The notes beneath the pieces were generated by a model. That model saw only the letters and a list, made by a program, of their open reading frames with translations, ran no database searches and was not told the DNA's origin. A program made the translations under genes and the position numbers. A DNA stretch of 64,000 bases, from positions 754,501-818,500 of the forward strand of contig NZ_CP092471.1 in the NCBI RefSeq assembly GCF_026168555.1, given 5' to 3'. Positions 26,316 through 35,784 of this stretch are shown here, piece after piece. Position 1 is the stretch's first letter, and every line of letters begins with the position of its first letter. This DNA comes from Qipengyuania spongiae. GTDB taxonomy: Bacteria > Pseudomonadota > Alphaproteobacteria > Sphingomonadales > Sphingomonadaceae.

Positions 26316-27056
26316 ATGGAATTGCCGCTCGACAACAGGATCGCGCTGGTGACCGGCGCGGCGCGGGGGCTCGGTTTCGAGATCGCGGCACGGCTCGCGA
26401 GGGGCGGGGCTATGGTCTGGCTAAACGGACGTGACGCAGCCGCGTTGAAAGATGCCGCCCGACGGATCGGGCATGGCGCGCAGGCGTTGCCCTTCGACAT
26501 TGCCGACGATGCGGCGACGGCGACCGCGTTCGAGCAGCTCGCGGAAAAGGGCCTCGACATCCTCGTCAACAATGTTGGCCAGCGGGACCGCAGGCCGCTC
26601 GCAGAACTCGGGCGGGCCGACATGGCGGCGCTGCTTGACACCAACCTCGTCGCGCCGTTCGATTTGGCCCGGCGCGCGGCTGCGCTGATGAAGGCGCGGG
26701 GCGGGGGGCGGATCGTCAACATCACCTCGATCGCGGCCGAGATCGCGAGGGGCGACGTGCTCTATACTGCCAGCAAGGGTGGCCTTGCCGCGCTGACCCG
26801 GGCTCTCGCCGCGGAACTCGGAGGGGACGGGATCACGGTCAATGCGGTGGCGCCAGGCTATTTCGGGACCGAGGCCAACACCGTCATGGTCGGCGATCAG
26901 GGCATTGCCGAGCATCTTGCAAGGCGCACTTCGCTCGGTCGCTGGGGCGAACCGTGCGAGATCGCCGGGGCGGTGGCATTCCTCTGTTCGGACGAGGCAA
27001 GCTATGTCACCGGTCAGACGCTGGCGGTCGACGGCGGCTACCTCACTCATTTCTGA
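26316..27056 (+). CDS. SDR-family oxidoreductase, gluconate 5-dehydrogenase-like
   Basis: This 246-residue classical SDR has 'TGAARGLG' (about 13-20), 'NNVG', catalytic Ser in '[23 protein letters not shown]' with Tyr-x-x-x-Lys, '[12 protein letters not shown]' and '[15 protein letters not shown]'. The C-terminal pattern and the 'NGRDAAAL' NADP-type segment suit the gluconate 5-dehydrogenase/IdnO branch, though this is by resemblance only. It follows the first SDR after 1 base, so the two are almost surely co-transcribed. A shared pathway is likely but cannot be named. Confidence 0.82.
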   Translation: MELPLDNRIALVTGAARGLGFEIAARLARGGAMVWLNGRDAAALKDAARRIGHGAQALPFDIADDAATATAFEQLAEKGLDILVNNVGQRDRRPLAELGRADMAALLDTNLVAPFDLARRAAALMKARGGGRIVNITSIAAEIARGDVLYTASKGGLAALTRALAAELGGDGITVNAVAPGYFGTEANTVMVGDQGIAEHLARRTSLGRWGEPCEIAGAVAFLCSDEASYVTGQTLAVDGGYLTHF

Positions 27057-27191
27057 AGACTTGCATTTTGCGCGTGGATCGGTATCCCGCGCGGCTTCAC
27101 TGACACGTGATTCCCAAGAATCCGAGGGGGCCTGCCTGGCGACAAGGGCTGCCAGGGCCGGTTCGAACGTGTCTCTGCAAAGGAGATGAAA
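27057..27191 (+). promoter_or_regulatory. Leader of the rpmI-rplT operon with a stable hairpin
   Basis: The 135-base leader holds CCTGGC (27135-27140) pairing with GCCAGG (27151-27156), with further GGCC/GGCC pairing outside, then the rpmI ribosome-binding site AGGAG (27181-27185). L20 is known to repress this operon through leader RNA in E. coli and Bacillus. Whether this hairpin does that is inference. Confidence 0.35.
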
Positions 27192-27395
27192 ATGCCCAAG
27201 CTGAAGACCAAGAGCGGTGTGAAGAAACGCTTCAAGATCACCGCCACCGGCAAGGTCAAGCATGGTGTCGCCGGCAAGCGCCACCGTCTGATCAGCCACT
27301 CTGCGAAGTATATCCGCCAGAACCGCGGGACCGATGTTCTTGCCAAGGCCGACTGGGCCGCGGTGAAGAAATGGGCCCCTTACGGCCTCGATTGA
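27192..27395 (+). CDS. rpmI: 50S ribosomal protein L35
   Basis: This 67-residue ribosomal protein begins '[15 protein letters not shown]', the standard L35 start, and contains '[13 protein letters not shown]'. The ATG at 27192 has AGGAG 6 bases upstream, whereas the ATG at 27186 does not fit. It binds the large subunit late in assembly. It is followed by rplT after 30 bases and then pheST, the usual order. infC, which often precedes rpmI in bacteria, is not here. Confidence 0.97.
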   Translation: MPKLKTKSGVKKRFKITATGKVKHGVAGKRHRLISHSAKYIRQNRGTDVLAKADWAAVKKWAPYGLD

Positions 27396-27425
27396 GCTCC
27401 AGCGACTTTCTGAAGGGATAATACA

Positions 27426-27785
27426 ATGCCTCGCATCAAACGCGGCGTCACCACGCGCCAGAAGCACAAGCGGCTGCTCGAACAGGCCAAGGGCTATCGC
27501 GGCCGTCGCAAGAACACCATCCGCGTCGCCCGCCAGGCCGTCGAGAAGGCCGGCCAGTACGCCTATCGCGACCGCAAGGTCAAAAAGCGCAATTTCCGCG
27601 CCCTGTGGATCCAGCGCATCAACGCGGCCGTGCGGGCCGAGGGCCTGACCTATTCGCAGTTCATGCACGGCACCAAGCTTGCCGGCATCGAGCTCGACCG
27701 CAAGGTCATGGCCGATCTCGCCATGAACGAAAGCGCGGCTTTCAGCGCGATCATCAAGCAGGCCAAGGACGCGCTTCCCGCCTGA
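27426..27785 (+). CDS. rplT: 50S ribosomal protein L20
   Basis: This 119-residue protein binds 23S rRNA early in assembly of the large subunit. It begins '[16 protein letters not shown]' and contains '[20 protein letters not shown]' and '[21 protein letters not shown]', as in all L20 proteins. L20 also regulates this operon in other bacteria. It is 87 bases before pheS, and a strong hairpin stands between the two. Confidence 0.97.
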   Translation: MPRIKRGVTTRQKHKRLLEQAKGYRGRRKNTIRVARQAVEKAGQYAYRDRKVKKRNFRALWIQRINAAVRAEGLTYSQFMHGTKLAGIELDRKVMADLAMNESAAFSAIIKQAKDALPA

Positions 27786-27806
27786 ACTTGAATTGGTAGT
27801 TGCACG

Positions 27807-27845
27807 AAGCGCCATCCCCGCATTCCAGCGGGGGTGGCGCTTTGC
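27807..27845 (+). terminator. Hairpin between rplT and pheS
   Basis: AAGCGCCATCCCCGC (27807-27821) pairs with GCGGGGGTGGCGCTT (27828-27842), 15 pairs with one G-T, and a 6-base loop. It is followed by TTTGCATTTG. It can act as a terminator or attenuator separating ribosomal protein from synthetase expression. The T-rich tail is interrupted. Confidence 0.7.
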
Positions 27846-27872
27846 ATTTGTCCCCCTTAACGAGCGCCCACG

Positions 27873-28976
27873 ATGAGCACCGAACAGGACCAGAAGGTCA
27901 CCGAAACGCTGGAGAACCTGCACCGCGCGGACAGTACCGATGCGGTCGAGGCGATCCGCATCGAAACCCTCGGCAAGCAGGGCTGGATCAGCCAGCTGAT
28001 GAAGACGCTGGGCAAGATGAGCCCGGAGGAGCGCCAGGTCGAAGGACCGCGCATTCAGGGCATCCGCACGCGCGTTGCCGAAGCGATCGAGGACCGCAAG
28101 GCGGCGCTCGAGGCGGCGGAGCTGGAGCGGCGGCTGGCGAGCGAGACGCTCGACCTGACATTGCCGTCTGCCGCGCAGCCAAAGGGGAGCGTCCATCCGG
28201 TCAGCCAGGTGATGGACGAGCTGGCGGAAATCTTCGCCGATCTCGGCTTCTCGGTCGCCACGGGTCCGGAGATCGAGGACGACTGGCACAATTTCACCGC
28301 GCTCAACATGGCCGAGACGCATCCGGCGCGCGCCATGCACGACACGTTCTACTTTCCGGACAGGGACAGTGACGGACGACGGATGCTGTTGCGCACGCAC
28401 ACCTCGCCGGTCCAGATCCGCTCTCTGGTCGAGCGCGGAGCGCCGATCCGCATCATCGCGCCGGGCCGCGTCTATCGCAGCGACAGCGACGCGACCCATA
28501 CGCCAATGTTCCATCAGGTCGAAGGTCTGGTGATCGACAAGGGCATCCGTCTCGGCCACCTGAAGTGGACATTGGAGACCTTCCTCAAGGCCTTCTTCGA
28601 GCGCGACGACATCGTCTTGCGACTGCGCCCCTCCTATTTCCCCTTCACCGAGCCAAGCGTCGAGGTCGATGTGGGTTGGCAGAATGTGAATGGTCGCAAG
28701 GCGCTCGGCGGCGACGGCGATGCGCCGGACCACGGCTGGATGGAGCTGCTGGGCAGCGGAATGGTGAACCGCCGCGTGATCGAATTCGCCGGGCTCGACC
28801 CCGACGAATGGCAAGGCTTCGCCTGGGGCCTCGGCGTCGATCGCCTCGCCATGCTCAAATACGGGATGGACGACCTGCGCGCCTTTTTCGACGGCGACAA
28901 TCGCTGGCTGTCGCATTACGGCTTCTCGCCCTTCGACCAGCCCACCCTCTCCGCCGGCGTGGGAGCCAAGGCATGA
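27873..28976 (+). CDS. pheS: Phenylalanyl-tRNA synthetase alpha subunit
   Basis: This is the catalytic class II synthetase subunit that charges tRNA-Phe. The 367-residue protein has an N-terminal coiled coil, '[19 protein letters not shown]' and '[16 protein letters not shown]', motif 2 '[13 protein letters not shown]' to '[22 protein letters not shown]', and motif 3 '[17 protein letters not shown]' near residues 320-336. It ends with an ATGA overlap with pheT. Expression may be separated from rplT by the upstream hairpin. Confidence 0.97.
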   Translation: MSTEQDQKVTETLENLHRADSTDAVEAIRIETLGKQGWISQLMKTLGKMSPEERQVEGPRIQGIRTRVAEAIEDRKAALEAAELERRLASETLDLTLPSAAQPKGSVHPVSQVMDELAEIFADLGFSVATGPEIEDDWHNFTALNMAETHPARAMHDTFYFPDRDSDGRRMLLRTHTSPVQIRSLVERGAPIRIIAPGRVYRSDSDATHTPMFHQVEGLVIDKGIRLGHLKWTLETFLKAFFERDDIVLRLRPSYFPFTEPSVEVDVGWQNVNGRKALGGDGDAPDHGWMELLGSGMVNRRVIEFAGLDPDEWQGFAWGLGVDRLAMLKYGMDDLRAFFDGDNRWLSHYGFSPFDQPTLSAGVGAKA

Positions 28977-31369
28977 AGTTCTCGCTCGAATGGCTGAAGC
29001 ATTTTCTCGATACCGACGCTTCGGTGCAGGAGATCGCCGGCGCGCTCAATCGCATCGGCCTCGAGGTCGAGGGGATCGAGGATCCGGCCGACAAGCTCGC
29101 CGGTTTCCGCGTCGCCAGGGTGCTGACCGCCGCGCCGCATCCCGATGCGGACAAGCTGCAGGTGCTTTCGGTCGACACGGGGGATGGTGACCCGCTGACC
29201 GTGGTCTGCGGCGCGCCCAATGCGCGTGCCGGAATGAAGGGTGTGCTCGGCCTGCCGGGCGCGGTGGTGCCCGCCAACGGCATGGAACTGCGCAAGAGCG
29301 CCATTCGCGGCGTCGAATCGAACGGCATGATGTGCTCGGTCCGCGAACTCGAGCTGGGCGACGAGCATGACGGGATCATCGAACTGCCCGAGGATGCACC
29401 GGTCGGCACCGCCTTTGCCGAATACAGCGACGCATCGCCGGTGTTCGACGTGGCAATCACGCCCAACCGCCCCGATTGCATGGGCGTCCAAGGCATCGCC
29501 CGCGATCTCGCGGCGGCGGGGCTGGGAACGCTCAAACCGTTATCGATCGAGCGGGTCGAGGGCGAGGGCTCCCCACCGGAAATCCGTATCGACGATCATC
29601 AGGGCTGCCCAGCCTTCTACGGCCGCGTGGTGAAAGGCGTAACCAACGGAGCGAGCCCCGCCTGGATGCAGCGCCGCCTAAAGGCGGCGGGCCAGCGCCC
29701 GATCAGCGCGCTGGTCGACTGCACGAACTACCTGATGCTCGCCTTCGGGCGCCCGGCGCATGTCTATGATCTGGCGAAGCTGTCCGGCCCAATGGTCGCT
29801 CGCCGTGCCGGGGACGGTGAAACCATCGAGGCGCTGAACGAGAAAACCTACACGCTCGATCCCACCATGACCGTGATCGCCGACGAGCGGCAAGTCCACG
29901 ATATCGGCGGGATCATGGGCGGCGAGCATTCGAGTGCCACCGAAACCACCACCGACGTGCTGCTCGAAATCGCCTATTTCGATCCCGAGGCGATCGGGGT
30001 GACAGGGCGCAAGCTCGGCATCGCCAGCGATGCGCGCACCCGCTTCGAGCGCGGGGTCGATCCGGCCTTCCTCGACGAAGGGTTGGCGATCCTGACCGAC
30101 CTGATCGTGACGATCTGCGGCGGCCGTCCGAGTGAAGTGACCCGCGCGGGCGAACCGCCGGTCGGGCCGAAGGTTATCGCCTTCGATCCCGCGCTTACGG
30201 CGAGCCTCGGCGGGGTCGAGGTGCCGCAGGACGAACAGCGCCGCATCCTCGAAGCGCTTGATTTCGAGGTCGGTGCGGACTGGCAGGTCGCCTGCCCGCC
30301 GCGCCGCCATGATATCGAGGGGCCGGCCGATCTGGTCGAGGAGATCGTGCGTATCCACGGGCTCGACAAGGTGGCCAGCGTTCCACTGCCGCGCATGGAA
30401 GGCGTGGCGAAGCCGACCGCTTCGCCGCTTCAGCTGGCCGAGCGCAAGCTGCGTCGCGCTGCGGCGGCGCGCGGGCTGAACGAGGCGGTGACTTGGAGCT
30501 TCCTGCCGGTGGACGAAGCCGAGCATTTCGCCGACGGGGCCGAGCTGTGGGTGCTCGACAACCCGATCAGCGAGGACATGAAGGCAATGCGGCCCTCGCT
30601 GCTGCCCGGCCTGTTGGCAGCGGCCAAGCGTAATGCCGATCGCGGCGCAGCCGGTTCGCGCCTGTTCGAGATCGGCCGCCGCTACTTCCGGGGCAAGGAC
30701 GGGGCGAGCGACGAGAAACCGACGCTGGGCGTGGTGCTCGCGGGCGAGAAATCCGCGCGCGGCTGGGCCGCAGATTCGAACGGCGGCAAGGCGCAAGGGT
30801 TCGACGCCTATGACGCCAAGGCCGAGGCGATGGCCCTGCTCGAAGCCGCTGGCGCGCCGGTCGACAATCTCATGGTGATGGGGGACGCCGGGGCGCAGTT
30901 CCATCCGGGTCAGTCGGCTACGCTGCGCCTCGGGCCGAAAAACGTGTTCGCCCGCTTCGGCGCGCTGCATCCGGTGACGCTGAAGGCCTTCGATCTCCAT
31001 GGTCCGGTGATGGCAGTGGAAATCTATCTCGACGCCATTCCGGCGAGGAAGAATGCGAGCTTCGCGCGCAATGCCTATGCGCCGCCTGCGCTCCAGGCGA
31101 TCACGCGCGACTTCGCCTTTCTGGTTCCTGCCGACCTCGCCGCGGGCGATCTGGTCCGGGCGGTACGCGGGGCGGACAAGCAGGCGGTGACCGATGCGCG
31201 CGTGTTCGACGTATTCGCCGGAAAGGGTGTGCCGGAAGGAAGGAAATCGGTCGCGGTGGAGGTCACGCTCCAGCCCGGCGAAAAGAGCTTCACCGATGCC
31301 GAGATCAAGGCGCTGTCGGAAAAGATCGTCGCCGCTGCGGCCAGGCAGGGCGCGGAGTTGAGAGGCTGA
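28973..31369 (+). CDS. pheT: Phenylalanyl-tRNA synthetase beta subunit
   Basis: This 798-residue subunit of the tetrameric PheRS begins '[17 protein letters not shown]', the typical start, at an ATG overlapping the pheS stop by 4 bases; the longer open frame upstream lies inside pheS. Domains in order: tRNA-binding/EMAP-like (about 39-150, '[15 protein letters not shown]'), B3/B4 editing domain (about 200-370, '[17 protein letters not shown]'), B5 domain (about 400-470), catalytic-like core, and the FDX-ACB anticodon-binding domain (about 705-797, '[19 protein letters not shown]', '[16 protein letters not shown]'). Confidence 0.97.
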   Translation: MKFSLEWLKHFLDTDASVQEIAGALNRIGLEVEGIEDPADKLAGFRVARVLTAAPHPDADKLQVLSVDTGDGDPLTVVCGAPNARAGMKGVLGLPGAVVPANGMELRKSAIRGVESNGMMCSVRELELGDEHDGIIELPEDAPVGTAFAEYSDASPVFDVAITPNRPDCMGVQGIARDLAAAGLGTLKPLSIERVEGEGSPPEIRIDDHQGCPAFYGRVVKGVTNGASPAWMQRRLKAAGQRPISALVDCTNYLMLAFGRPAHVYDLAKLSGPMVARRAGDGETIEALNEKTYTLDPTMTVIADERQVHDIGGIMGGEHSSATETTTDVLLEIAYFDPEAIGVTGRKLGIASDARTRFERGVDPAFLDEGLAILTDLIVTICGGRPSEVTRAGEPPVGPKVIAFDPALTASLGGVEVPQDEQRRILEALDFEVGADWQVACPPRRHDIEGPADLVEEIVRIHGLDKVASVPLPRMEGVAKPTASPLQLAERKLRRAAAARGLNEAVTWSFLPVDEAEHFADGAELWVLDNPISEDMKAMRPSLLPGLLAAAKRNADRGAAGSRLFEIGRRYFRGKDGASDEKPTLGVVLAGEKSARGWAADSNGGKAQGFDAYDAKAEAMALLEAAGAPVDNLMVMGDAGAQFHPGQSATLRLGPKNVFARFGALHPVTLKAFDLHGPVMAVEIYLDAIPARKNASFARNAYAPPALQAITRDFAFLVPADLAAGDLVRAVRGADKQAVTDARVFDVFAGKGVPEGRKSVAVEVTLQPGEKSFTDAEIKALSEKIVAAAARQGAELRG

Positions 31370-31371
31370 CC

Positions 31372-32118
31372 ATGACCAAGACCGCATTCGTGACCGGCGC
31401 CACCGCCGGCATCGGCGAGGCCACCGTTCGCGCGCTGGTCGCGAGCGGCTGGCGCTGCGTTGCGACCGGACGTCGCGCAGAGCGGCTCGACGCGCTGGTG
31501 GAAGAGCTGGGCGCGGACAAAGTCCACCCCGCCGTGTTCGACGTGCGCGACGAGGCGGCGATGGATGCCGAGATCGCCGCGCTCCCGGGCGAGTTCGCCG
31601 CGATCGACCTGCTGGTTAACAATGCCGGCCTCGCGCAGGGGTTGAAGCCCGCGCAGGAGGCCAACCTTGCCGACTGGCAGACCATGATCGACACGAATGT
31701 GACGGCCATGGTGCGGCTGACGCGCAAGCTGCTGCCGGGTCTGATCGAGCGCAAGGGCGCTATTATTGCGATCGGCTCGGTTGCGGGCAGCTACGTCTAT
31801 CCCGGCGGCAATGTCTATGCCGGGTCCAAGGCCTTCGCCAACCACTTCACTCTGGCCCTGCGCGCCGATCTCCACGGCACCGGCGTGCGCGTGACGAGCA
31901 TCGAGCCGGGCATGGTCGAGACCGAATTCACGCTGGTGCGGACCGGCAGCCAGGAAGCCTCGGACGATCTCTACCGCGGGTCCGACCCGATGACGGGCGA
32001 GGACATCGCAAATACCATCCGGTGGGTCGCCGAGCTGCCGCCCCATCTCAACATCAACCGCATCGAGCTGATGCCGGTGCGCCAGGACTTCGCCGGATTC
32101 CGGGTGGCGCGGGACTGA
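31372..32118 (+). CDS. SDR-family NADP-dependent dehydrogenase, YdfG-like
   Basis: This 248-residue classical SDR has 'TGATAGIGEATVRAL' (about 8-22), the NADP-selective 'ATGRRAERL', 'NNAGLAQG', the catalytic 'IGSVAGSYVYPGGNVYAGSKAF' and 'VTSIEPGMVETEF'. The C-terminus 'WVAELPPHLNINRIELMPVRQ' is the hallmark of the YdfG / malonic semialdehyde reductase / serine 3-dehydrogenase group, which reduces 3-hydroxy acid substrates. It starts 2 bases after pheT and ends 3 bases before prfC. The link with those genes is probably transcriptional only. Confidence 0.88.
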   Translation: MTKTAFVTGATAGIGEATVRALVASGWRCVATGRRAERLDALVEELGADKVHPAVFDVRDEAAMDAEIAALPGEFAAIDLLVNNAGLAQGLKPAQEANLADWQTMIDTNVTAMVRLTRKLLPGLIERKGAIIAIGSVAGSYVYPGGNVYAGSKAFANHFTLALRADLHGTGVRVTSIEPGMVETEFTLVRTGSQEASDDLYRGSDPMTGEDIANTIRWVAELPPHLNINRIELMPVRQDFAGFRVARD

Positions 32119-32121
32119 TCC

Positions 32122-33645
32122 ATGACTTCCGAACGCCGTACCTTCGCGATCATCTCGCACCCCGACGCGGGCAAGACCACGCTGACCGAGAAGCTGCTGC
32201 TGACCGGCGGCGCGATCCATCTCGCGGGCGAGGTCAAGGCGCGGGGGCAGGCGCGGCGCGCGCGGTCGGACTGGATGAAGATCGAGCAGCAGCGCGGCAT
32301 CTCGGTCACATCCAGCGTGATGACCTTTGAGCGGGAGGGGATCACCTTCAACCTTCTCGACACGCCGGGACACGAGGATTTCTCCGAAGACACCTACCGC
32401 ACGCTCACCGCGGTCGATTCGGCGATCATGGTGATCGACGCGGCCAAGGGCATCGAGCCGCAGACGCGCAAGCTGTTCGAGGTCTGCCGGTTGCGCAGCG
32501 TGCCGATCATCACTTTCGTCAATAAAGTCGACCGCGAGGGGCGGCCAGTCTTCGAACTGCTCGACGAGATCGCCGATATGCTGGCGCTCGACGTCAGCCC
32601 GCAGGCCTATCCGGTGGGTATGGGTGGCGAGTTCGAAGGGGTGCTCGATTTCGAGACCGGCTGCGTGGCGCGGCCCGAGGGGCCATCGAAGGAGTTCAAC
32701 GGCAAGCGCGACTGCGACCCCGCCATCCCCGACCGCTTCGCCGAGGAAATCGAGCTCGCGCAGATCGGATATCCCGAATTCGACCTCGATGCCTATCGCA
32801 ACGGCGACCTGACGCCGGTCTATTTCGGATCGGCACTCAAGAGCTTCGGCGTCACCGAGCTGATCGAGGCGATCGCGAAATACGCCCCGCCGCCGCGCCC
32901 GCAACCGGCAGGAGAGGATACGGTCGGCCCCGACCACGATGAGGTCACCGGCTTCATCTTCAAAGTCCAGGCGAACATGGACCCCAACCACCGTGATCGC
33001 ATCGCCTTCATGCGGCAGGTGTCGGGCACGTTCAAACGCGGCATGAAGCTGACGCCCAGCGGCCTCGGTAAGCCGATCGCCATCCATTCGCCGATCCTGT
33101 TCTTCGCCCAGGACCGGGAGCTCGCCGACACCGCCCATCCCGGCGACATCATCGGCATTCCCAATCACGGCACCCTGCGCGTGGGCGATACCTTGTCGGA
33201 AAGGAACGAACTGCGCTTCACTGGCCTGCCCAATTTCGCGCCGGAGATACTGCGCCGGGTCCAGCTCGCCGATCCGACCAAGACCAAGCAATTGCGCAAG
33301 GCGCTCGACGACCTCTCCGAAGAGGGCGTGATTCAGGTCTTCTATCCGGAGATCGGCGCGCAGTGGATCATCGGCGTGGTCGGCCAGCTCCAGCTTGAAG
33401 TGCTCGTCGCCCGGCTTGATGCCGAATACAAGGTGAAGGCGCATCTCGAAGCCTCGCCCTTCGCCACCGCCCGGTGGATCAAGGGCGACGAGAAGGCGGT
33501 GGAGGAATTCGAGAAGTTCAACCGCGCCAATCTGGCCAAGGACCGCGACGGGGATACCGTGTTCATGGCCAAGAGCCCATGGGACGTGAACTACCAGCAG
33601 GAAAAGAATCCGGGACTCACCTTCTCGTCCACCAAGGAGCGGTAG
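32122..33645 (+). CDS. prfC: Peptide chain release factor 3
   Basis: This translational GTPase recycles class I release factors and takes part in quality control at the ribosome. The 507-residue protein has the P-loop 'ISHPDAGKTTLTEKLL' (about 10-25), the switch region 'RGISVTSSVMTFE', 'DTPGHEDFSEDTYRTL', 'NKVDREGRP' and the RF3-specific C-terminal segments 'GALKSFGVTELIEAI'-like ('FGSALKSFGVTELIEA') and 'EAQWIIGVVGQLQLEV'-like ('GAQWIIGVVGQLQLEV'). It is slightly shorter than the 529-residue E. coli protein. It follows the SDR gene after 3 bases. Confidence 0.95.
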   Translation: MTSERRTFAIISHPDAGKTTLTEKLLLTGGAIHLAGEVKARGQARRARSDWMKIEQQRGISVTSSVMTFEREGITFNLLDTPGHEDFSEDTYRTLTAVDSAIMVIDAAKGIEPQTRKLFEVCRLRSVPIITFVNKVDREGRPVFELLDEIADMLALDVSPQAYPVGMGGEFEGVLDFETGCVARPEGPSKEFNGKRDCDPAIPDRFAEEIELAQIGYPEFDLDAYRNGDLTPVYFGSALKSFGVTELIEAIAKYAPPPRPQPAGEDTVGPDHDEVTGFIFKVQANMDPNHRDRIAFMRQVSGTFKRGMKLTPSGLGKPIAIHSPILFFAQDRELADTAHPGDIIGIPNHGTLRVGDTLSERNELRFTGLPNFAPEILRRVQLADPTKTKQLRKALDDLSEEGVIQVFYPEIGAQWIIGVVGQLQLEVLVARLDAEYKVKAHLEASPFATARWIKGDEKAVEEFEKFNRANLAKDRDGDTVFMAKSPWDVNYQQEKNPGLTFSSTKER

Positions 33646-33681
33646 CTTGCGGCCCGGGCCATGCCGCGCCATGGAAGGGGC

Positions 33682-34563
33682 ATGAGCGGCGTTATCTCCG
33701 GTCCCGGACCGACCAAGCAGACCTTCATCTCGCAGCGGCTGCGGTTGAACTATCTCGATTGGGGCAACCCGGACGCGCCGCCACTGGTGCTGGTCCATGG
33801 TGGCCGCGATCATGCGCGCAGCTGGGACTGGGTCGCGCAGGAGCTGCGGGAGGACTGGCACGTCATCGCCTTCGACCACCGCGGCCACGGCGATTCGGAC
33901 TGGGTCAGCGACGGCAATTACCAAGTCAGCGACATGGTCTACGATCTGGCGCAGCTGATCCACCAGCAGGGCGAGACGCCGGTGACGATCGTCAGCCATT
34001 CGATGGGCGGGAACGTCGCCCTGCGCTATGCCGGAACTTTTCCCGATACGGTTCGCAAGATCGTCGCCATCGAGGGGCTGGGGCCGAGCCCCAAGCGGCA
34101 GGCCGAGATGCGCGCCGATCCCTATCCGCAGCGCATGGCCGAATGGATCGGCAAGAAACGCGCCGCCTCCGCGCGCAGCCCGCGCAAATACGAAAGCATC
34201 GAAGCTGCGTTCGCCCGAATGATCGAGGAGAATTCCTACCTCACCGAAGCGCAGGCGCGGCATCTGACGCTGCATGGGGTCAACCGTAACGAGGACGGGA
34301 CCTACAGCTGGAAATTCGACCCACATCTCAATGTCTGGATGGTCGAGGATGTCGCCGACGAGTTCGTCCACCAGACCTGGGCCGCGATCACCGCGCCGAC
34401 GCTCCTGCTTTACGGCGCGGACAGCTGGGCTTCCAATCCGCAGGGCGACGGGCGGCTAGAGCATTTCACCAATGCCGAGGTGGTCGAGTTCGAGAATGCC
34501 GGACACTGGCTCCACCACGACCAGTTCGACCGATTCGTGGCTACCCTGCGGAACTTCCTCTGA
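33682..34563 (+). CDS. Alpha/beta hydrolase
   Basis: This alpha/beta-hydrolase-fold protein has the oxyanion-hole 'VLVHGGRDHARSWDW', 'IAFDHRGHGDSDW', the nucleophile elbow 'SHSMGGN' and the C-terminal catalytic His in 'GHWLHHDQF'; the acid is likely in 'LYGADSWAS'. The frame opens at an ATG at 33661 (300 residues), but the ATG at 33682, just after 'GGAAGGGG', gives a start (MSGVISGPG) that suits homologues and 293 residues. Substrate unknown. The next gene follows after 20 bases. Confidence 0.85.
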   Translation: MSGVISGPGPTKQTFISQRLRLNYLDWGNPDAPPLVLVHGGRDHARSWDWVAQELREDWHVIAFDHRGHGDSDWVSDGNYQVSDMVYDLAQLIHQQGETPVTIVSHSMGGNVALRYAGTFPDTVRKIVAIEGLGPSPKRQAEMRADPYPQRMAEWIGKKRAASARSPRKYESIEAAFARMIEENSYLTEAQARHLTLHGVNRNEDGTYSWKFDPHLNVWMVEDVADEFVHQTWAAITAPTLLLYGADSWASNPQGDGRLEHFTNAEVVEFENAGHWLHHDQFDRFVATLRNFL

Positions 34564-34583
34564 TCGCTGCCAGGGACGGCCCG

Positions 34584-35285
34584 ATGAAGCTCCGATTCGC
34601 CAGCTACAACATTCACAAGGCTGTCGGCATGGACCGGCGGCGCGATCCGGAACGGATCATGACGGTCCTGCGCGAGCTCGATGCCGACGTCATTGCCTTG
34701 CAGGAGGCCGACATGCGCTTCGGCGAGCGGGCAAGCGTGCTGTCGCGCGCGCTGATCGACGACTTTCCCTGGCGCGTCGTGCCGGTGGCCAAGCGCGCGC
34801 GCTCGATCGGCTGGCATGGCAACGCATTGCTAGTCCGGCGGGGCATGGAGATCGGCGAGAGCCACGCGATCGACTTACCGACGCTAGAGCCGCGCGGGGC
34901 GGTATGCGGATCGCTGACGGTGGACGGAATGCCCTTCCACGCCATCGGCACCCACCTCGATCTGTCGGGCCTGCGCCGCCGCGATCAGGTTCGCGCACTG
35001 CTGCGCTTCGCCGACGAGAGCTGTCGCGCGGTGCCGACTGTCATCATGGGCGATTTCAACCAGTGGGGCCGCACGACGGGCGCCATGCGCGAATTCTCGG
35101 GCGACTGGCAGCTTATCACGCCCGGGCGCAGCTATCCCAGCCGGGCGCCGGTGGCGATCCTCGACCGGATCGTCGCCTGCGGGCGGTGGAAGCAGATCGG
35201 CAGCGGGGTTCATCGCTCCGCTCTGTCGACCGTAGCCTCCGACCATCTTCCCGTCTTTGCCGACCTCGAGATGATCAAATATTAA
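34584..35285 (+). CDS. Endonuclease/exonuclease/phosphatase-family protein
   Basis: This 233-residue protein has all core EEP motifs: 'ASYNIHKAVGMD' (N-terminal Asn), 'IALQEAD' (metal-binding Glu), 'IGTHLDLS', 'MGDFNQWG' (Asp-x-Asn) and 'ASDHLPVFADLE' (Asp-His). The family cuts phosphodiesters in nucleic acids, phospholipids or inositol phosphates; close relatives in alphaproteobacteria are annotated only as EEP-family. There is no signal peptide, so it is cytosolic. It probably shares a transcript with the hydrolase upstream. The following 146 bases hold the sigma-54 promoter of glnK. Confidence 0.85.
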   Translation: MKLRFASYNIHKAVGMDRRRDPERIMTVLRELDADVIALQEADMRFGERASVLSRALIDDFPWRVVPVAKRARSIGWHGNALLVRRGMEIGESHAIDLPTLEPRGAVCGSLTVDGMPFHAIGTHLDLSGLRRRDQVRALLRFADESCRAVPTVIMGDFNQWGRTTGAMREFSGDWQLITPGRSYPSRAPVAILDRIVACGRWKQIGSGVHRSALSTVASDHLPVFADLEMIKY

Positions 35286-35360
35286 TCACACATCCAATTT
35301 TTAATCATTGCTTGCCGTGCATGAGCTGAAATTAGCACGATATTGCGCCGCAGCGTGTTT

Positions 35361-35376
35361 TGGCACGCCTTTTGCT
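35361..35376 (+). promoter_or_regulatory. Sigma-54 (RpoN) promoter of glnK-amtB
   Basis: TGGCACG at 35361-35367, a 4-base spacer and TTGCT at 35372-35376 match the -24/-12 consensus exactly. Transcription would start near 35387, about 45 bases before glnK. This fits nitrogen control through NtrC, although I could not pick out a clear NtrC site upstream. Confidence 0.88.
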
Positions 35377-35431
35377 GCACCAGCGAATGCCGGGACGGGA
35401 CCCTGGCATGGGCAGCGAGGGACAAGGCCAC

Positions 35432-35770
35432 ATGAAATACATCATTGTCGTCATAAAACCGTTCAAGCTCGACGAGGTGCGCGAGGCGCTGGGAAGCGTC
35501 GGCGTCGCGGGAATGACGGTGTCGGAAGTCAAGGGCTTCGGACGGCAGAAGGGGCAGACCGAGATTTATCGCGGCGCCGAATATTCGACCAACATGCTGC
35601 CCAAGGTGAAGCTGGAGATCGCGGTCAGCGACGATCTCGCCGCCAAAGTGGTCGAGACGATCCAGCAGACCGCGAGCACCGAGGCGATCGGGGACGGCAA
35701 GATCTTCGTGCTCGATCTGGTGGAGGCAACGCGCATTCGCACCGGCGAAACCGGCGACACGGCACTGTGA
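35432..35770 (+). CDS. glnK: Nitrogen regulatory protein PII
   Basis: This 112-residue PII signal protein senses 2-oxoglutarate and ATP/ADP and controls AmtB and other nitrogen targets. The ATG at 35432 starts the canonical 'MKYIIVVIKPFKLDEVREAL'; the upstream extension is not PII-like. The T-loop 'GFGRQKGQTEIYRGAEY' places the uridylylation Tyr at residue 51, and 'GDGKIFVLDLVEATRIRTGE' is the PII signature. Its place directly before amtB and behind a sigma-54 promoter identifies it as GlnK rather than GlnB. Spacing to amtB is 14 bases. Confidence 0.95.
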   Translation: MKYIIVVIKPFKLDEVREALGSVGVAGMTVSEVKGFGRQKGQTEIYRGAEYSTNMLPKVKLEIAVSDDLAAKVVETIQQTASTEAIGDGKIFVLDLVEATRIRTGETGDTAL

Positions 35771-35784
35771 CGGGGGGTATCGAC

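Noticed and set aside
26421..28916. 831-codon minus-strand open frame across SDR, rpmI, rplT and pheS
   Set aside because: Antisense shadow of conserved genes, without a ribosome-binding site or recognisable domain.
31075..34371. Very long minus-strand open frame (1098 codons) across pheT, the SDR, prfC and the hydrolase
   Set aside because: It lies antisense to four well-recognised genes, its protein is Arg/His/Asp-rich with no family resemblance, and long antisense frames are expected in GC-rich DNA.
35309..35345. GTGC/GCAC pair upstream of the sigma-54 promoter as an NtrC site
   Set aside because: Half-site spacing and sequence do not match the 17-base NtrC palindrome.
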